From the NCBI GenBank assembly GCA_030844895.1, contig CM061232.1, forward strand, positions 87,423,769 to 87,487,768: DNA of 64,000 bases. Reading direction: 5' to 3'. Position 1 is the stretch's first letter. Each line of letters starts with the position of its first letter. This DNA comes from Ambrosia x helenae (lineage: Eukaryota > Streptophyta > Magnoliopsida > Asterales > Asteraceae). The translations under genes and the position numbers were made by a program. Below the pieces are notes generated by a model. That model searched no databases. It had not been told where the DNA came from and saw only the letters and a list, made by a program, of their open reading frames with translations. Shown piece by piece: positions 21,735 through 32,850 of this stretch.

Positions 21735-22592
21735 GCAATTAAACAACATCACCATAATTTTCACTTGATTGATGAACATTTCACCAGATCCACGAAGAAT
21801 CCGACCTCCTTCAATGTTAAGTCACACTTTGTGTTGATTATGAACACTAATTCGTCATTCCATAGCCCTAAACAAACACTAACCGGTCGCTTTTAACCAG
21901 ATCGGTGAGTATTCCACTAGAGTCGTCAAGGGTAAGTCACACTTATGTTGATTTTGTACAAAAATTAGTTAAATCTGTATGGGTTTTGTCTCTATCTCTT
22001 GTGTTGATGGTTATAACATGTTGCTTATATAATTTCTTTGCTTGACTCAGGTAACCAGAGCATTATTCAACTTCAACAGGTGATATATAAATTTTCATCA
22101 TTTCTTGTATATGTTATTGTTTAATATCAATTAAATCTTGAGTTTTTTTTTTTTTTTTTTTGCATCCTCATCTTTTACATTTGTTTTGTCATTTCAAAAT
22201 ACAGTTAAGGTGTTTTGATATGATTGTGATATAAGTGTTTGTTATTTATGTGTTGTTTAGTTTGCTTGTAAACAAAAAGTCCAAGAAATTGATAAATGAT
22301 GGAGATGAAAATAGTTCATTTATAAATCAGATGGAAAAAAATTGCTCTGCACTGAAAGCTTTTTTCTAAGGATTAAATGTTAATAAGTGACTATATCGAA
22401 TAAATGTTTATAAAAATGATCAGATCTAAAGTCCATATGGAAAATTGCTCTATACTGAAAGCTAATGGATGCAAAAAAGCATAATATTTGTTTCATTTTG
22501 TAAATTTTGTGCGTATGAATAATATGGTATAGTTTGATAATCTGGCATTTTTTTTCTTGGTTTTTAAACATTACATATTGTGTTTTCATCGT

Positions 22593-23018
22593 CAGCTACT
22601 GTTTTTGGTTGGCCAAAGGAGGTATCGCGCATAGAAGAATTCCCCTTATCCGCAGCCATCCCATATGGACGAACCCAGGTATCAAACATTTCATATTGCT
22701 TTTAATATTTTTTAAATGAAACGGGTCAAAAAATAAACAAAGATCGAACCCCAAATAATCTTTTAAGTTGTTGGCAGGCCAGCTGCACTCAAAATATTTG
22801 GAACCGATTACTCAACCAAAGATGGAATCGGGGTATGTTTTTTGCTGCAAATATTTTCTTTTTAATTCATACTTAACATGAAACTAATGTAATATGTCTG
22901 CTTATCTTTTTGTTAATATGTTTCTTTTTTATATAAATTTCAGGTACGCGATTACATTCATCTTTTAGAGCTAATGGGCATATGGTTGCATTGAGAAAAC
23001 TCTCGGATCCTGATATAG
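22593..23018 (+). pseudogene. Captured UDP-glucose 4-epimerase gene fragment
   Basis: Three exon-like blocks with introns. Block 1 (about 22595-22678, after ...CGTCAG and before GTATC) reads 'ATVFGWPKEV' and 'AIPYGRT', the region of the catalytic Tyr of UDP-glucose 4-epimerases. Block 2 (about 22779-22833, after GGCAG) reads 'KIFGTDYSTKDGIG'. Block 3 (about 22945-23018, after TTTCAG) reads 'VRDYIH' and, after a frameshift, 'GHMVALRKLSDPDIG'. These match the order of the enzyme, which interconverts UDP-glucose and UDP-galactose in the cytosol. The N-terminal NAD-binding part and the C-terminus are absent. It is a fragment carried by the Helitron, not a working gene. Confidence 0.7.
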
Positions 23019-23252
23019 GTACGTGTCTCTTTTCTCATGTTTAATTATCTCAGATTTTAATTTTAGCATTTACTAGAAACGATTACAAATTAACAAGAAT
23101 GAGTCAACTGATGCTCATACCTCAGTCAAAAATCTACATTTTAGGTTCATCATGCTTACCGGATAAGTGAATTCATAATCGTGTAAAAAGTCAAAGTTTT
23201 ATAAGGTTAATTTTTTCTCATGGTATTAGGTGTTTGTTAATCTATGTTGCAG

Positions 23253-23469
23253 CCCTGGCGGGAAGTTTCTAAAATGGAAGTGGCGATTGTTAATCTAAGT
23301 AAAGCTTCTTTACTCAAAGAAAAGGTAAAATATGGTTTTATGCACTTGTAATAATATTCGGATATACAACTAACTCAGTTTACCTTTCCGTTTTAGGACG
23401 ATGTTTCAGATTTTGTAGATTTTCATAACCATGTGAATGATCAAGTTCTATATGTCACTTTAATGCGAG
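23253..23469 (+). pseudogene. Captured gene fragment, unidentified
   Basis: Two exon-like blocks: 23253-23324 after TTGCAG ('PWREVSKMEVAIVNLSKASL') and 23398-23469 after TTTTAG ('DDVSDFVDFHNHVNDQVLYV'), each followed by a GT. They join in frame. They lie between the epimerase and SEC12-like pieces and may belong to either or to a third gene. I cannot assign them. Confidence 0.4.
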
Positions 23470-23581
23470 GTGAATCTTTACTCTTGTCAATAGTTTATAT
23501 GAAGTTGGTTGTTGTTTTTGTTTTTCAATACTGCATGGTGTAGTTGAGGAATGATTTTTGCCTTCTTTTTTAATTCGGACA

Positions 23582-24060
23582 GATCGAGAGGAAGTATCAT
23601 TATGTGAAACACCACAACATGGAAGTGGTTTAGCTTGAAGCACATTGGGCGGGACACGATTTCCCCCTTCAATGTGTCAGATGATGCAAAGTTTCTTGCC
23701 ATGTGCGTCTCCAACTATTTTTTAACATTTATTTTTTGTATTTCTTTTAGATGGCTTAACCTTGAATTTATTTTTGACAGTGGTAAAATCCAAGGAGAAA
23801 TTTTCCTATTGAATGCTATTAATATGAAGGTGCAGCCTGTAGTAAAAAAAAAGGCCCATTTGGGGCTTGTAACAACGCTAGAATTCTCACATGATTCAAG
23901 GTTCATTTTCTTTTTCTTTTCTTTTCTTTTCAACATAATTTTGTTTGGAGCTTGCTTTTGTTTTCCATATCATTTGTTGATGAAGCTTGTTGTTTTAGAT
24001 CAGAGCTTTGGCATTTGCATCTTTGGATTCAAGTGCAAGGGTGACATAAATTAAAGAAAC
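23582..24060 (+). pseudogene. Captured SEC12-like WD40 gene fragment
   Basis: Exon-like blocks at about 23582-23698, 23781-23898 and 24004-24060 join in frame across introns with plausible GT-AG borders: 'IGRDTISPFNVSDDAKFLA', 'IGKIQGEIFLLNAINMKVQP', 'KKAHLGLVTTLEFSHDSR', 'SLDSSARVT'. This is the WD-repeat part typical of SEC12-like/PHF1-type proteins, ER membrane proteins linked to COPII vesicle formation. A stop (TAA) follows the last motif. The start, the other repeats and the membrane segment are missing. Identification rests on motif memory and was not searched. Confidence 0.6.
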
Positions 24061-24736
24061 CAAAAAATGGTATATTTCTTGTTCATCATCTTTGATTTTA
24101 TTTGCCCCATTAGTCAAATAATTAATATCAGATGTTATTTTTACCCTTTTATTAGTGTTAAATCTTTTGTTTGTTTTAATAATTTAATTTATATTCATTT
24201 GTAAGTGTTTGTTCTCATATCAACCCAAGATTCCGTTTTCTTTACATTTATACTTTTTTACTGTTGTTGCAGCATGCAAGCTTCAACATATGGTTTATAT
24301 CCGTTTATCATCTTACTTGCAGCAGCTTTGTATTGTTCCAAAATAAAAGGTTTGCTTGTCTAAAACATCTAAAAAATTCCCTTCAAGTTTTAAACAAACT
24401 TCCTCACTTGTGCACACTGTCGACTTTGACTGCTTATATATGTCATGACATTTTATATGTTAATTAAAATTTTTTAATAAACGTGTCAAATGGGCTTTAA
24501 AATTGAAATAAACATCCATTTTCCACGAAATTAAAAAACTGAAGTGAATTTATTTTCTACCGAAAGATATTTGAATAAACAGGTCAAATGGGCATTAAAA
24601 TTGTCATTAAGCACATACAAACAAATATAAAACACATCAAACTGTTCATGTAACAGTAACCGAAAACTGTACAGGTGCATTGTTATGTTTGAATTCAAAC
24701 TTGTACCGGCTGTCATTTTACAACTGTAAAAGTACT

Positions 24737-25053
24737 TTTTTTTTTGAACGGCCAACGAATCAATTCCGAGCACTCTCGGGCACCTTTTTGGCGAATCAGG
24801 TACTCGAGAGTACCCGGGCCACCAATTGCCACCAATTCCCGGAAAACCCGACCACTCACCCGCCCGAAGGCACGACGCTGAAATAGTCGGTAAAACCGGT
24901 CGGGATCAGGACTCGAACCCAAGCCAATGGCCGGGTCATCCCTCATTTCCCATCCACCAATGTCCTCCAAATGTAGCTAGTGGGAATTGAACCTAAGCCT
25001 CCCATAGGAAACTTTAGGCTCTCAACCAACTGAGCTACAAGTGTTGGACACAG
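24737..25053 (-). mobile_element. tRNA-derived SINE (about 317 bp)
   Basis: Read on the minus strand: box A TAGCTCAGTTGG (25026-25037), box B GGTTCAATTCC (24983-24993), a body, and a terminal A-run (T-run at 24737-24745 on plus). It is flanked by the 13-bp target duplication CTGTAAAAGTACT (24724-24736 and 25054-25066), the mark of LINE-mediated retroposition. The duplications are identical, so the insertion is fairly recent. Confidence 0.88.
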
Positions 25054-26097
25054 CTGTAAAAGTACTAACCCTATAATCAGATTCTTTTGATATTTTTATG
25101 CAAACTTTTACATAACTTTTGGTATTTCAAAGTCAAATAACCCCTTTCAGTATGACTAGATTTTACAGATGTGAACAGTGACGGTACATCATACATTCTG
25201 CATAGTGTCGCTAAAGCATGCCTTGGAAGTTTGCCTGTATCATATCTTTAACAACAAACCCCTACAACTACTATACTTGGCATTAGACCCCTACAACTAC
25301 TACTATACTCAGCATTACCCAACCTGCCAAAACCTGCTTCTTTTCCTGCATAGAAGTTAAATTCAAGTCAATAGAATGAGGCCATGTTTACTCTAGCGTT
25401 CTGTGAAGAAAACAACTAAAAATGTCCAAGTGTACATTGTTTTCCAGATGTTCGAAGAGAATTGGTATTATTGCGTGAAAGCTTTTTGATTTTGTTAACA
25501 AGCTTGTGATAGGTTTGTGAATTGTGATGGAAGAGATACCTGCAAAATAGAAGTCCCTAATTTTGTATGTGGAGACCCATGTCCTAGGACTCTAAAAATA
25601 TTTCTTGTTAAAGGCAAGATGCAAGCCATCATCATCGTCGTCATGGCATGTCGGATCATATGAGCAAGAAACACGACGTGTTTAATTGTTGATGGACCAA
25701 AATTTCCACTGTGGTGTCATGTATCATTTAATAAAATATTGGATATTATAGGTATATACTTAATAAATATAAAGCTTCAACAGAAAATGTTGGTTGGTCA
25801 AACATATTTCCTTTTTTTCCGTTTATTTGTCTATAACTCCTACCAATTGAAATACAAATTGTATCGTCCCGCTAATAATTGACATATCCACCCTTACATC
25901 TTATTACGGAAAATCATTGTCTATGGTAAACTAGCAACATCCCTGAACAAAGATGCACATGCACATACAATTTAAAATCATGAGTGGTAGTCATAAAAAA
26001 ATAAAACGTTAAATGTTTACACATAACTGTACCATATATAACGGAAGGATTAATTAATCAACAGAAAACCAACATCGCGTTGCAAATGGTCGTCGCG

Positions 26098-26165
26098 CCG
26101 CATTGCGCGGGTCCCCTCCTATTATATTAATAAGCATATAGGAACGGCACGAATGGTCATTTGCC
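26098..26165 (+). other. Internal Helitron 3'/5' junction
   Basis: A CCGC/GCGG hairpin (26098-26110) is followed nine bases later by CTAT (26119-26122), where CTAG sits in the outer end. It runs directly into TATTAATAAGCATATAGG, a copy of the 5' Helitron end. The 5' copy then matches 21460-21520 for several dozen bases (GGCA..AATGGTCATTT..CCACTTTT). Confidence 0.6.
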
Positions 26166-27788
26166 ACTTTTTAAGTGTTACAAGACTTTGAAGCATGTTG
26201 TACAACTCTTTGAAGCCCAGGAAGCCAAGGAATAAAAGGCAAGCACTGAGATTGAGGTTTCTTTTCCAACCCAGATCTAAAATTGTCTCCGCTTTTCAAA
26301 CTCACATCTACCCTCTTCTCTCTCTGGCGATTTTGGTTTGAAAACCTACAGATTGGTGATATTTCACCTGATGTTTTGGTGTGTGGTGCCAAACTGAGGT
26401 AACGGAGACGATCGGTGAGTTCCGACAGTAGCATTGTCAAGAAGACATGCGGCAACATAGACGAGTTCCCGGCTGTAGAAGGTGGTTGAGGTAGGTTCCG
26501 ACAACCCAAGGTAAGTCAGGTGACCTCCTTTTGATTTGTTTAGGTCACGCCTTTCGGTTATCAAAACCAATGTTTGTGTTTCATCTAAACTTGCAGATCT
26601 AGAGCAATTGTTCAGCAATTTCAGGCAAACTAGGGCTTTTCCGGCAATGAGGGAAGAATCGACATTGTATAATTGTTATATTTTTTATGATTTCATGAGA
26701 TCTTTGCTCCAGTTGGGTGTATTATGATGTTTGACAGTTTAAAATCGTATAACCATTCTAAGTTTTGCTTCTCATTGTTATCGGTTAACCAAAAACTTTA
26801 CTAATATTCAAAGTATAACAGTGTTAAAGGTCAAATCTTGTTAAGTTTGAGCTTATAGTTCATTTTATTCGATCTAACTATGAGCGTATTTAATCGTCGT
26901 ATCTTTAATGTTCAATCTCCCTCTCAAAAGAAAGCTAAACATTTGTGGACGTTTTAGAAAGTGTATAGCTTTCAAGAAATTTAAGTTGATTTTACTTTTT
27001 TTTTTCTCTAGACACTCAGAAGTGGAAACTGAAAAGTGAGTGTTGATCATGTTTAACCGGAAGATGAATGACGATCAACCGTGGAGATAATCGAGATGTG
27101 CAAATGATGGAACGTAATCTTGACATATTAGCGCTTCTCGCCTGCATGTTTACTATATTACTATTTCTTGCTTTATAATAACTGCGATGTTCCGCTTTTA
27201 GATCTCGACACATATTTTTAAAGGGTAGACACTAGACACATGAATTTAATCATATGTTGATGCCCGACTGATGACATGCCCTATTATTACTCATGTTAAC
27301 ACTAAATTGTTCATTGCTAATTCTTTTATGTGGCTCATAGCCAAAATAAAGTGATAGGGATGGAAAACCTAATAGAAAACGAGAACAATGTTGCAAAACG
27401 TTAACTCTGTCGCAACACCATTTACATGTTTTTGACGCTTGTGGAATGAATGGAGATCTAACGACCTACCCGTACCAAGTAATGAGATGTTAACAACACT
27501 AAACCAAAATATGTGACCTTTGGACTATAGTTTTGACATTAGTCGTGACATAAGCGAATTTGTATACACACATACATATATACATGAACCACAAACAACT
27601 TTCTTATTATAATTATTAGTCTACAATACTACGATAAAGTAGCCTTCAAACTCAATACAAGCAAATACGAATAAGAAAAATTATAGACACACTATACAAT
27701 ATATGACGAGGGCATTGATAAGCTAACAGAAAACGAGTTTCGCGTCGTAAATTGTTGTCGCCGCCGCATCGCGCGGGTTTCCTACTAG
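26166..27788 (+). other. Second Helitron body, no gene recognised
   Basis: About 1.6 kb from the internal 5'-like end to the outer CTAG. There are splice-like borders near 26595 (CTTGCAG) but no protein family I recognise. Confidence 0.5.
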
Positions 27789-28984
27789 TTTTTATTAGGT
27801 ATTTATTTATTTTATTATTTTATAGGTGTTCATGAAAAGTGAGCTCAAAACGAAAGAATTTTAATTGAGACACGAACAGTTGATAGCATGTGTTCATAGA
27901 CTTCAGAGCGTAAACGAGAAACTTTGGTCGAGCCAAGAACAACCGAGCCAGGAACATAGAGTTATAATAATAATAAAAAAAAAAAGAAATGGGATTAGCT
28001 GGGCTCGGCCCAACTAAACAAAAAAAAAAAAAAAAACAATAAGTCGGTTTGGAGATGTGGGATGGATATATATTATATCAATAACTTTGACGGCAGATGA
28101 TGAGGAAGAATCATTATTTTCGACAGTAGCAAGATTGGAGTCGCACGAACCAAGGTGACGAGTAGAAGGGTATTGAGGAGAAAAGGCCACGGGCACGTTA
28201 AAGATCATTATTCAAGAAGCCTTGGGTTAGGTTTAGTTTTTATTTATTTTTTCTATAGACATAATTAAAACTATGTTTAATTATTTTGTGATGTTTTTTT
28301 ATAATACTATGAGTGGCTAGACATTTTCATGGCTACTTAGGATGATGATTTAGATAATAATATGATTGAATGACGTTTGGTTTCCGTTTGGATGTGTAGA
28401 ATTACATGATTTTAATTTTATTGTTGGATTTGATATATGTGTGTTGGTGTTAATTTTATTTGAAGTTTGTTTATTGGTTTTGTGGAGCTAGGCATGTAGA
28501 GATACCCCCTAGGCCTTGAAATCAATCTAGTTCGTCAACTTAGGTTAGCGTGCTAGTATTTGGAGTTGGAGTACGACACAAGTATAACAAACTAATATAA
28601 TAAATTAACTAAAACGTGCAGTCCATTCTTGAGGGTGAGAAATCTAACTCGAGATTGCTAGGTAACTAACTAGGCATTGTTCGGTAGTTGGCAAGCGCTA
28701 GGGCGGGAGTCGCTACTTGTCCGTGTTTAGAGTTTTTCCTAGGTTTCTTTCAGTAGAGTTTAAGTCTGCTTCATAGTTTGAGGGTTTTAATCTAGGAGAG
28801 GTTTTAATCTGATTTCTGTGGGATTTTGGTACGCTAGGGCGATCCAATTCCATTTTAGCATTTCTACACGTGTCCCGCCTTGATTCTAGCTTACTAGCCT
28901 TACCTGCAGGAGGAAAGTAGTTGGATGAAATTAGGGTCTCCAAACGGTTTTCTTAGTCAGGATTAAGTATTGTGTCTAAGGATC
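27789..28984 (+). other. Probable remainder of Athila-type LTR and unassigned DNA
   Basis: No gene. If the Helitron is removed, 21444 and 27789 join, so this DNA should continue the Athila-type LTR begun at 21369. AT-rich up to about 28480; after that a more GC-balanced stretch with no recognised motif. It ends where similarity to the gag-only Ty3 tail starts. Confidence 0.4.
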
Positions 28985-29592
28985 AAAAGTTAAGTTTTAG
29001 GAATACTGTCAGAAATGCATAAGTTGACGGACTATAGAAGGACTAAATGAACTACCAGGTAACTAGAGTTTATGATTGGTCAAGTACCGAAAACCTTGAT
29101 AGAATTTCACATTACCTTAATGTACCTGTAAATTCATGATTACGTTCCGGACCGCAATCACCAATTTACCTTACATTAGGGTTTTGTGTCCTTCTATGAC
29201 TCTACCGATTGTTGAGCAGGTTTGATAGCCTCCGCCAGTCGTGGAGCAGGTTGTAGGGCCTCTCCTGACTGTTGAAAAGGCATAATGACCTCTACCAATC
29301 GTTGAGTAGGTTTGATAGCCTCCACCAGTCGTGGAGCAGGTTCTAGTTGTATAGATTGCAAATTGATAACATGTTTATGCAAGCAAGTTTATAAGTATAA
29401 CAAGCACAGTATATGAGTTGTAGTTATATAGATTTAGATAATTAGTTCACATTCAAACAAGCATGCATTCAAGTGTTATGATTTTACAACTCTCAGACAC
29501 AAATTTCAATACTAGAATTTATTACTTGAATCAAATAGCGTCAATACATAGAATAAAAAAAGCAACCAATAGTCAAATGGTGGGACTTGCTG
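28985..29592 (-). other. 3' internal tail of gag-only Ty3, copy B
   Basis: 28985-29200 is similar to 49260-49570 of the complete element (shared GTAAATTCATGATTACGTTC and CCTTACATTAGGGTTTT). This is the segment between gag and the 3' LTR, with no pol. The polypurine tract and 3' LTR expected further left are gone. A 33-bp tandem repeat lies at 29198-29343. Confidence 0.7.
29198..29343 (-). repeat. About 33-bp tandem repeat, four copies
   Basis: Four diverged units built on GTTGAGCAGGTTTGATAGCC and GTCGTGGAGCAGG. It is open on the minus strand as Pro/Glu/Ala repeats ('PAPRLVEAIKP'), but no start or partner domain suggests a real protein. The repeat is absent from the complete element at 49075-50272. 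Confidence 0.7.
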
Positions 29593-30801
29593 TTAGGTAG
29601 CTGGAGGGTCTTGATCTCTGTTTAGTTTAGGGCATCGGTTACGGAAGTGATTTGGGTCTCCACATTCATAGCACTGACCATAGTTGTATCGATTAGGATT
29701 AGCAGCCTGATTAGGGTTTGTGGGTTGGTTGACATTAGGGTTTGGGGTCTCGCGACATGTGTTGACCAGATGGCCATACTTACCATAATTGGTGCACAAG
29801 CGACACGCTGAAGCAGTGGGATGATGTCGTTTGCATGTGTTACACAATGGATAGTTTCCTATATAAGGTTTCTTGTTAGAAGCTTGTGTAGTGAGGTTTG
29901 CATCAGGATCCCAGGTCTTACGCTTCTGGTCCTCAGTAGTTACCGCGGCTACAACACTTGCTTTCTTGCCTTTCCGAACTAAGGTCCCGTTCTTTACGTG
30001 ATTGTCAGTTAAGGTAGCTGCTAAATGCTTGGCCTCTTCAAGGGTAGCTGGGTTCCTTCCCCATACCGTGTCCTGAATCTGCATAGGTAAACCACCGATA
30101 TATTTCTCAATGGCTACGGGTAGGGGAGTGACCTTATGGGGCAACAACAGACTGAGCTCATGGAAGCGGGTATTATAAGCAAGGTTTTCCCCACTATCCT
30201 GAGCAAGGGTGTGGAACTCGTCCTCTAATTTCTTGACCTCGTTACGTGGGCAAAATTCATCTTTCAATATCTCCTTGACTTGATCCCAGGTCATAGTAAG
30301 TGCAACTTCAGCTCCTCGGGTGCGCTTTTCCTCATTCCACCAAGTGAGTGCTCGTTTGTGAAGAACACTCATAGCATAACGGACCTTAAAGTTATCGGGA
30401 CACTCACTGTTAATGAAGGTATTCTCAATACCCTCGAACCATTGTAGAAGACCAGTAGCTCCTTCATCCCCACTGAACTTAGGAGGATTACATGTATTAA
30501 AGTGTTTGAGAGTGCAGGCTGGGAGACCATTCTCGTTTCCATTCCCGTTCCCATTGTGGTTTCCATTGCCGTTTCCATTGCCGTTTCCGTTCATCTGGAT
30601 GACTTGGGCCAGTAAGTTAGGAACCAGAGTTGCTATTTGTTGCGCCATTTGTTGGGAAATAATCGCAGCCAGTTGAGCATCAACTCCATTGTTGTTGTTG
30701 TTATTGTTGTTGTGGTTAGTGTCGTGATTATGGTTGTGATTGCTACTCCCTTCATCATGATTGTCACCACTGTTAAGGCGAGCGCTGCGACGTGGAGGCA
30801 T
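29593..30801 (-). CDS. gag: Ty3/gypsy gag, intact ORF (402 aa)
   Basis: The only uninterrupted retrotransposon gag here. I choose the ATG at 30801 ('MPPRRSARLNSG') because the same start context lies at the edge of copy A; a second ATG in frame is 18 bases upstream. The N-terminus has His/Asn and Gly/Asn runs. The capsid domain follows ('TCNPPKFSGDEGATGLLQWF', 'RALTWWNEEKR', 'DEFCPRNEVKKLEDEFHTLA'). Then come zinc knuckles: an atypical CNTCKRHHPTASAC, a second reading CTNYGKYGHLVNTC with Tyr where Cys is expected, and a normal CYECGDPNHFRNRC. No protease, RT or integrase follows, so Gag would have to work with enzymes from another element. The promoter LTR B is split by a 2.7 kb solo LTR. Confidence 0.88.
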   Translation of the reverse strand: MPPRRSARLNSGDNHDEGSSNHNHNHDTNHNNNNNNNNGVDAQLAAIISQQMAQQIATLVPNLLAQVIQMNGNGNGNGNGNHNGNGNGNENGLPACTLKHFNTCNPPKFSGDEGATGLLQWFEGIENTFINSECPDNFKVRYAMSVLHKRALTWWNEEKRTRGAEVALTMTWDQVKEILKDEFCPRNEVKKLEDEFHTLAQDSGENLAYNTRFHELSLLLPHKVTPLPVAIEKYIGGLPMQIQDTVWGRNPATLEEAKHLAATLTDNHVKNGTLVRKGKKASVVAAVTTEDQKRKTWDPDANLTTQASNKKPYIGNYPLCNTCKRHHPTASACRLCTNYGKYGHLVNTCRETPNPNVNQPTNPNQAANPNRYNYGQCYECGDPNHFRNRCPKLNRDQDPPAT

Positions 30802-31330
30802 GATCTGTAAGAGACACAATGAAATGAATGAGGTTATATAAGGAATGTAATCATTTATTCATTAATTAAAACGAATAAACGAAAACGTTGACTTATCAAA
30901 GATTACAGATTCTAATAACATAGTGAAGACATGCTTTAGCCTATAAGTGAACACTCATCCCGAGAATTCCCAGGTAGGTATCCGGGTCCCTCGCCTGATT
31001 GGGATATATGCGCAATGCCAGCCTAGAGAGAAGACTCAGAATACAGGCGTTCACCCTTCCAGATTGCACGTGTTCGTTATTAAAATCTAGAACTTCGACG
31101 AGATCTCAAGGTGGTTCAGGCTAAACCTGAGGATTTTGTCCTATTAGTCTAAGAGTAGATCCAGTGATGGAGAGCAATCTTCTTGTAAGGATTAAAGTAG
31201 GGATAAGAAGTAGGAGGGAGATAAAGAATAGCAAGTAAAAGGAGCAAATACTGGTTATAATCCTATGGTTATAGACTAGATTATTTTTCTAATAACCTAA
31301 TTCCCTATAACCATGGCTCTGATACCAATC
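30802..31330 (-). other. Leader and PBS of gag-only Ty3, copy B
   Basis: Non-coding leader between LTR B and gag, nearly identical to 18757-19286. The primer binding site is at 31315-31327. Confidence 0.85.
31315..31327 (-). promoter_or_regulatory. tRNA-iMet primer binding site, copy B
   Basis: Minus strand TGGTATCAGAGCC next to the LTR B edge, complementary to initiator tRNA-Met. Confidence 0.85.
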
Positions 31331-31885
31331 TGTAACACCCCAACCGATGGCGGAAACATCGGGGTGTCACGTATTGATGATTGTTCAGTAGCTCATGGTG
31401 AATAATATGTTTCATTAAATGATTTAAATAAATTACATACAATTGTTCTACAAAAATTCGTACATCAAGATGAATAATACTATGTATACATCTTCAAGCA
31501 TTAACTCAAATCTTCAAGCAAGTAGAACCTGAAACATGTTAAGTTTGAAAATATTTTGGGTCAACAAAAGTTGGTGAGAATGCATAGGTTTTTGAATATA
31601 ATTGATAACGATAGTTTGTACATGTCACACCCTCAAAATCCACTTGCGGAGTTTTACCGCGAGGCGCATGACAAACCAGGATCCAAACCAACGATCACAA
31701 TAAACAAGTCTAAATGAATATAATGCAATTTCAAAACATAGTTTAAAATCCCCATTTACAGCGGAAGCTTATTCAAAACAGTATCTCAAAAGTAAACCAA
31801 TTGTTTAACATATGAAAACCATGCGACTCTAACTAGACGCCGTGCAGACGCGTGCGCCCTAGTCCAGTAGTGCTACCTTAGCGAC

Positions 31886-32352
31886 CTGAGAAAACATGTA
31901 AAAGTTTACGTCAGCACAAAAATGCTGGTGAGTTTACAGGTTTTGTAATCCAAGTACCAAGTCAACCTGTCCATACTATAACAAATCAAAAACCAGTGTA
32001 TGCTAGCTAGGCGTATGTTTTGTTACTACCACGATTGGAAAACCATTACTAACTCGCAAACCAAATGTGTGCCCGATGTAGTAACCCTGTTGTTCCTGTT
32101 GTTCCTGTTTGAGACAATATGCACCCGCCGACCCTCCAAGTCGACGAGCGGGGTTGGTCACTCCCAATAGCGCTATTCACATTTCCCCGTTGTGCAAACC
32201 CGCACATTCATGGTTCCCCCTGGGACTTCCAAAGATCGTGTAGTACACAATAGAAACCCATAGTATGACAGTAGTTACCAAATAATCGTTTTAATACATG
32301 TTTTCTCCCCCGAAAATGTGAAACCAGTTTAAAAGAGGGGCCGTAAACTCAC
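31886..32352 (-). promoter_or_regulatory. Intron-like module in solo LTR 2
   Basis: Minus strand donor TTAAG|GTGAGT at 32352 and acceptor GTTTTCTCAG|G at 31886 (467 bp). ATAGCGCTAT at 32167-32176 is followed on that strand by TGGGAGTGACCAACCCC. CCCC and GGGGG runs lie just after the donor. Confidence 0.5.
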
Positions 32353-32850
32353 CTTAAGTTGCGTTACTTCGTAATACGAATAACTCAGCGGCTATGCTAG
32401 TCCCGTAAAGCGGCGACCTAACATATGACAGTTACAAGCACTTAGACTAATAACCCGCAGGTTAATTAGTCCCTAGATGTCCAGACCATAACCAAGTTCG
32501 TTTGAAAACACCGTGACTGTTTAACTGACACAAAGTACAAGACTCGACATCCCATTGGTGACCCGAGACTTCCCGTGTTATGTTTACGCTCTTAAACATG
32601 CAATCATGCAATCACACTTAACATACGTTAACGCACAACAAGTTATAGCACATAGCTCACGTATCACCGAATTACATCCAAACATATGTTACCAAGTTAT
32701 TAGATATGTTACGGGATTCCTAGCATGTTCCTACATGTTAAATCGGGTCTCGGAATGCTAATTTACACTTACAGCAGCAGTACACGCGATTAGGAAAAGT
32801 CAACTAGCATTTAGGTTGGTCAACTGGCATTTAGGAAGGCTAATCGCATG

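Larger units (their letters stand above)
21445..27788 (+). mobile_element. Helitron, composite and non-autonomous (about 6.3 kb)
   Basis: The 5' end TCTATACTATATTAATAAGC follows an A (21444). The 3' end CTAG (27785-27788) precedes a T (27789) and has a CCGC/GCGG hairpin nine bases upstream (27764-27776). These are the Helitron hallmarks, with insertion between A and T and no target duplication. No Rep-helicase is present, so it depends on an autonomous partner. It carries fragments of host genes with introns (22593-24060) and a SINE (24737-25053). A second 3'-like end and 5'-like end meet at about 26098-26140, so two elements of one family are probably fused head to tail. Confidence 0.8.

Noticed and set aside
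22593..24060. Possible working host gene
   Set aside because: Only fragments of at least two unrelated genes, with stops and frameshifts, inside Helitron ends.
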